From an uncultured Clostridiaceae bacterium (GTDB lineage: Bacteria > Bacillota > Clostridia > Lachnospirales > Lachnospiraceae): 7,030 nt of DNA. The stretch is taken from contig CAMWMT010000136.1 of the NCBI GenBank assembly GCA_947175375.1, forward strand, positions 1-7,030, written 5' to 3'. This document shows positions 5,325-7,030 of the stretch, in pieces; the stretch's first letter is position 1, and every line of letters begins with the position of its first letter. The notes beneath the pieces were generated by a model. It had not been told where the DNA came from. It ran no database searches and saw only the letters and a list, made by a program, of their open reading frames with translations. Position numbers and translations under genes: made by a program.

Positions 5325-6617
5325 TCAATCCGCAGGAGAAAAATCCTTCACTGCCTCTGAAACATCCATTCCCTCTGCGATCTTCGCCAGCATCTTCCAC
5401 CATGCTGTACGCGCCTCTGCCCATCCGGGCGTGACCTGGTAATAATCACCTATATATTGCATAAAAGTGCTGTATTCTGTCATGAGCGCATCATTTTCAT
5501 AGATATTTTCCATATCCCGCACCGGCCAATACGAAGTTGCCCGCACTGCCCTTGCGTATGGCGCGTCATTCTCCGTCATATAGCGGATAAAAGTCTTTGC
5601 CGCCTCGATCTTCTCTTCATTTCCATTATCAAAAATTCCAAGTCCCCAAATACCGCCCTGAAGCTTTGGCGTACCTTCGCTGGTCGGAAAAGCCATCGGA
5701 AAAACCTCAAAATCCAGATCCGGATGGTTAATCGTCTGCTGCACTTCCACGGATACATTCCAGCAGAAGCACATGGCCGTTTCCTTCCTGCAGAACAGAT
5801 CGATCGCCTCCGAAGAAGTAAACGACGGTTCAAAAGTAATACCCTCCAAATCATAAAGAAGCTGCAAAGCTTCTCTGTTCTCTTCACTGCCAATGGTATA
5901 AGACGTATGCCCCTCATCGGTAAAAGAACCACCATAGAGATTGGTCACCAGCGCGCGCGTCCCCTGATCGCCACTTTGATTTTTACAGTACAAAATGCCG
6001 GCATTTTCCTGTCCATATGCAGTCAGCGCATGGACCGCATTGATAAAATCTTCTGTCGTCCAGGTGTGCGTTTCTTCGTCAATATACGGAAGAGCCCCTG
6101 CCTCCTGAAACAGATCATAATTAATGGCCATGCAATGCGCAGTCATACAGAGCGGAAATTCATAATAAGCTCCGCTGCTGTGCTGGCAAGCTTTTCTTAT
6201 ATTCTCATAGATCGTACTGGCTTTCTCGGATTCCCACAGGTCGGACAGGTCAGCCATCCATCCCTGATCCCCCCAGTTTGCCACAAGACGTTCCGGGCCT
6301 TCCAGAATCAAATCCGGCAGGCTGCCGTCAGAAGCGGCCTGAATGATCTGTTCATCTCCGCTGTCGTAATTTAAATATTCCACGGAAATATGAATATTCG
6401 GATATTCCTTGTGAAAATCTGCAAGCATACTGGCTACGGTAGTAGGATTTCCCCAGTTTCCTACCGGAAATGTCCATAGGACCAGTTCTGTATTTTCCCT
6501 GCTGCCACTGTCATTCTCCGGTTCCGTATTGGGTTCCGTATCCGGAATTCTGTTGCTGCAGGAAGACAAGAACATGGCAGACAGCAGGATATATATTAAT
6601 GTAACGATTCTTTTCAT
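5325..6617 (-). CDS. Lipoprotein extracellular solute-binding protein, family 1
   Basis: This is a membrane-anchored substrate receptor of the ABC-importer type (SBP family 1, commonly carbohydrate binding), acting on the outer face of the membrane. From the ATG at 6617 it is 430 residues and begins MKRIVTLIYILLSAMF, a basic then hydrophobic signal peptide, with lipobox LSSC and lipidated Cys20. An acidic Pro/Glu/Asn linker follows to about residue 45. The mature part shows LVLWTFPVGNWGNP, then a DFHKEYPNIHISVEYLNY strand-helix unit and LPDLILEG, all typical of the fold. GGIWGLGIF and AAKTFIRYMT mark the second lobe. An ATG at 6626 would add three residues, but it is only 3 bases from the AAGG ribosome site. 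No permease follows, and the preceding gene encodes a receiver domain, so a sensory role is possible. The ligand cannot be read from the sequence. Confidence 0.88.
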   Translation of the reverse strand: MKRIVTLIYILLSAMFLSSCSNRIPDTEPNTEPENDSGSRENTELVLWTFPVGNWGNPTTVASMLADFHKEYPNIHISVEYLNYDSGDEQIIQAASDGSLPDLILEGPERLVANWGDQGWMADLSDLWESEKASTIYENIRKACQHSSGAYYEFPLCMTAHCMAINYDLFQEAGALPYIDEETHTWTTEDFINAVHALTAYGQENAGILYCKNQSGDQGTRALVTNLYGGSFTDEGHTSYTIGSEENREALQLLYDLEGITFEPSFTSSEAIDLFCRKETAMCFCWNVSVEVQQTINHPDLDFEVFPMAFPTSEGTPKLQGGIWGLGIFDNGNEEKIEAAKTFIRYMTENDAPYARAVRATSYWPVRDMENIYENDALMTEYSTFMQYIGDYYQVTPGWAEARTAWWKMLAKIAEGMDVSEAVKDFSPAD

Positions 6618-6649
6618 ATCCGACATTTTCCTTCCAATTTATTATGCTT

Positions 6650-7030
6650 CTAATACAAATACTGTTTTAACAAAGAAAGTACTTTTTCCAGATCAAAGGG
6701 CTTTGCCGTATGGGCATTCATACCGTGATCCAGACATCTTTGAACATCCTCCTTAAATGCATCTGCGCTGACAGCAATAATCGGTATCGTCTGCGCATCT
6801 GCCCGCTTTAACTTCCGAATGGCCGCTGACGCTTCATAACCCGTCATGACAGGCATTCGAAGATCCATCAGTATGGCATCATACCATCCCGGAGCAGACC
6901 GTTCAAATCTTTCAACACAGATCTGGCCGTTTTCCGCCCACTCTGTTTCCAGTCCGGATTCCACGAGCATATCACTAGCAATCTCCCAGTTCAACTCATT
7001 ATCATCCGCTATAAGAATCCGCCTGCCTTC
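6650..7030 (-). CDS. C-terminal receiver domain of a probable hybrid histidine kinase (5' end cut by window edge)
   Basis: The visible 126 residues form one complete response-regulator receiver domain. It shows RRILIADDNELN with the acidic pocket Asp9-Asp10, phospho-acceptor Asp56 in LMDLRMPVMTGYEA, Ser88 in IIAVSADAF, and Lys110 in the AKPFD loop, followed by a final helix and the stop. The frame is open to the edge, and there is no start codon with a ribosome site before the domain. The IADDNELNWEIA beginning and the absence of an output domain after it are typical of receivers at the C-terminus of hybrid sensor kinases. A stand-alone receiver cannot be fully excluded. It ends 32 bases before the solute-binding gene, so the two are probably co-transcribed. 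Confidence 0.85.
   Translation of the reverse strand, partial: EGRRILIADDNELNWEIASDMLVESGLETEWAENGQICVERFERSAPGWYDAILMDLRMPVMTGYEASAAIRKLKRADAQTIPIIAVSADAFKEDVQRCLDHGMNAHTAKPFDLEKVLSLLKQYLY

Noticed and set aside
5457..6374. 305-codon open frame on the plus strand
   Set aside because: It is antisense to the solute-binding gene, which has a clear signal peptide and fold. The product shows no family features and is rich in Arg, Ile and His, as expected of a shadow frame.

Overview
The window is a stretch of bacterial chromosome with every supported gene on the minus strand, so it reads from high to low coordinates. Gene content and order (acpP-fabK-fabD-fabG-fabF-fabZ, with FabK as enoyl reductase), near-balanced base composition, AGGAG-type ribosome binding sites and a lipoprotein binding protein beside a hybrid sensor kinase all point to a Clostridia-class Firmicute, most likely of the Lachnospiraceae. 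That placement is inferred from gene order and protein character, not from a search.

Region 1 (7030 down to 5325) is the end of a signalling unit: the C-terminal receiver domain of a probable hybrid histidine kinase, cut by the window edge, followed about 30 bases later by a lipoprotein family 1 extracellular solute-binding protein. No transporter permease follows it. The unit ends in a 157-base near-palindrome (5146-5302) that could act as a terminator or be a small mobile-element relic.

Region 2 (about 4870-5145) is a gene-free control region. It holds a textbook sigma-A promoter for acpP (TTGACA, 17 bases, TATACT). A perfect inverted repeat of the TTTGA-N3-TCAAA type lies across its -10 box and start site, matching the known shape of FabT (MarR-family) operators. 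Further upstream are several short palindromic repeats of the form ACTCATGAGT.

Region 3 (4869 down to 1) is the type II fatty acid synthesis operon: acyl carrier protein, FMN-dependent enoyl-ACP reductase FabK, malonyl transacylase FabD, ketoreductase FabG, ketosynthase FabF and dehydratase FabZ (3' end off the window). Together they load malonate on ACP and run the full elongation cycle of condensation, reduction, dehydration and reduction. Two internal gaps break an otherwise tight operon. The fabK-fabD gap carries a terminator-like hairpin and a second copy of the FabT-like box. The fabD-fabG gap carries an 84-base palindromic element whose interior could form a pseudoknot. Compared with the common clostridial order, fabT and fabH are absent upstream of acpP, and accB is absent between fabF and fabZ.

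Nothing here looks like a wholly new system. The points most worth a second look are the paired operator boxes, the structured element before fabG, and the long palindrome before the acpP promoter.
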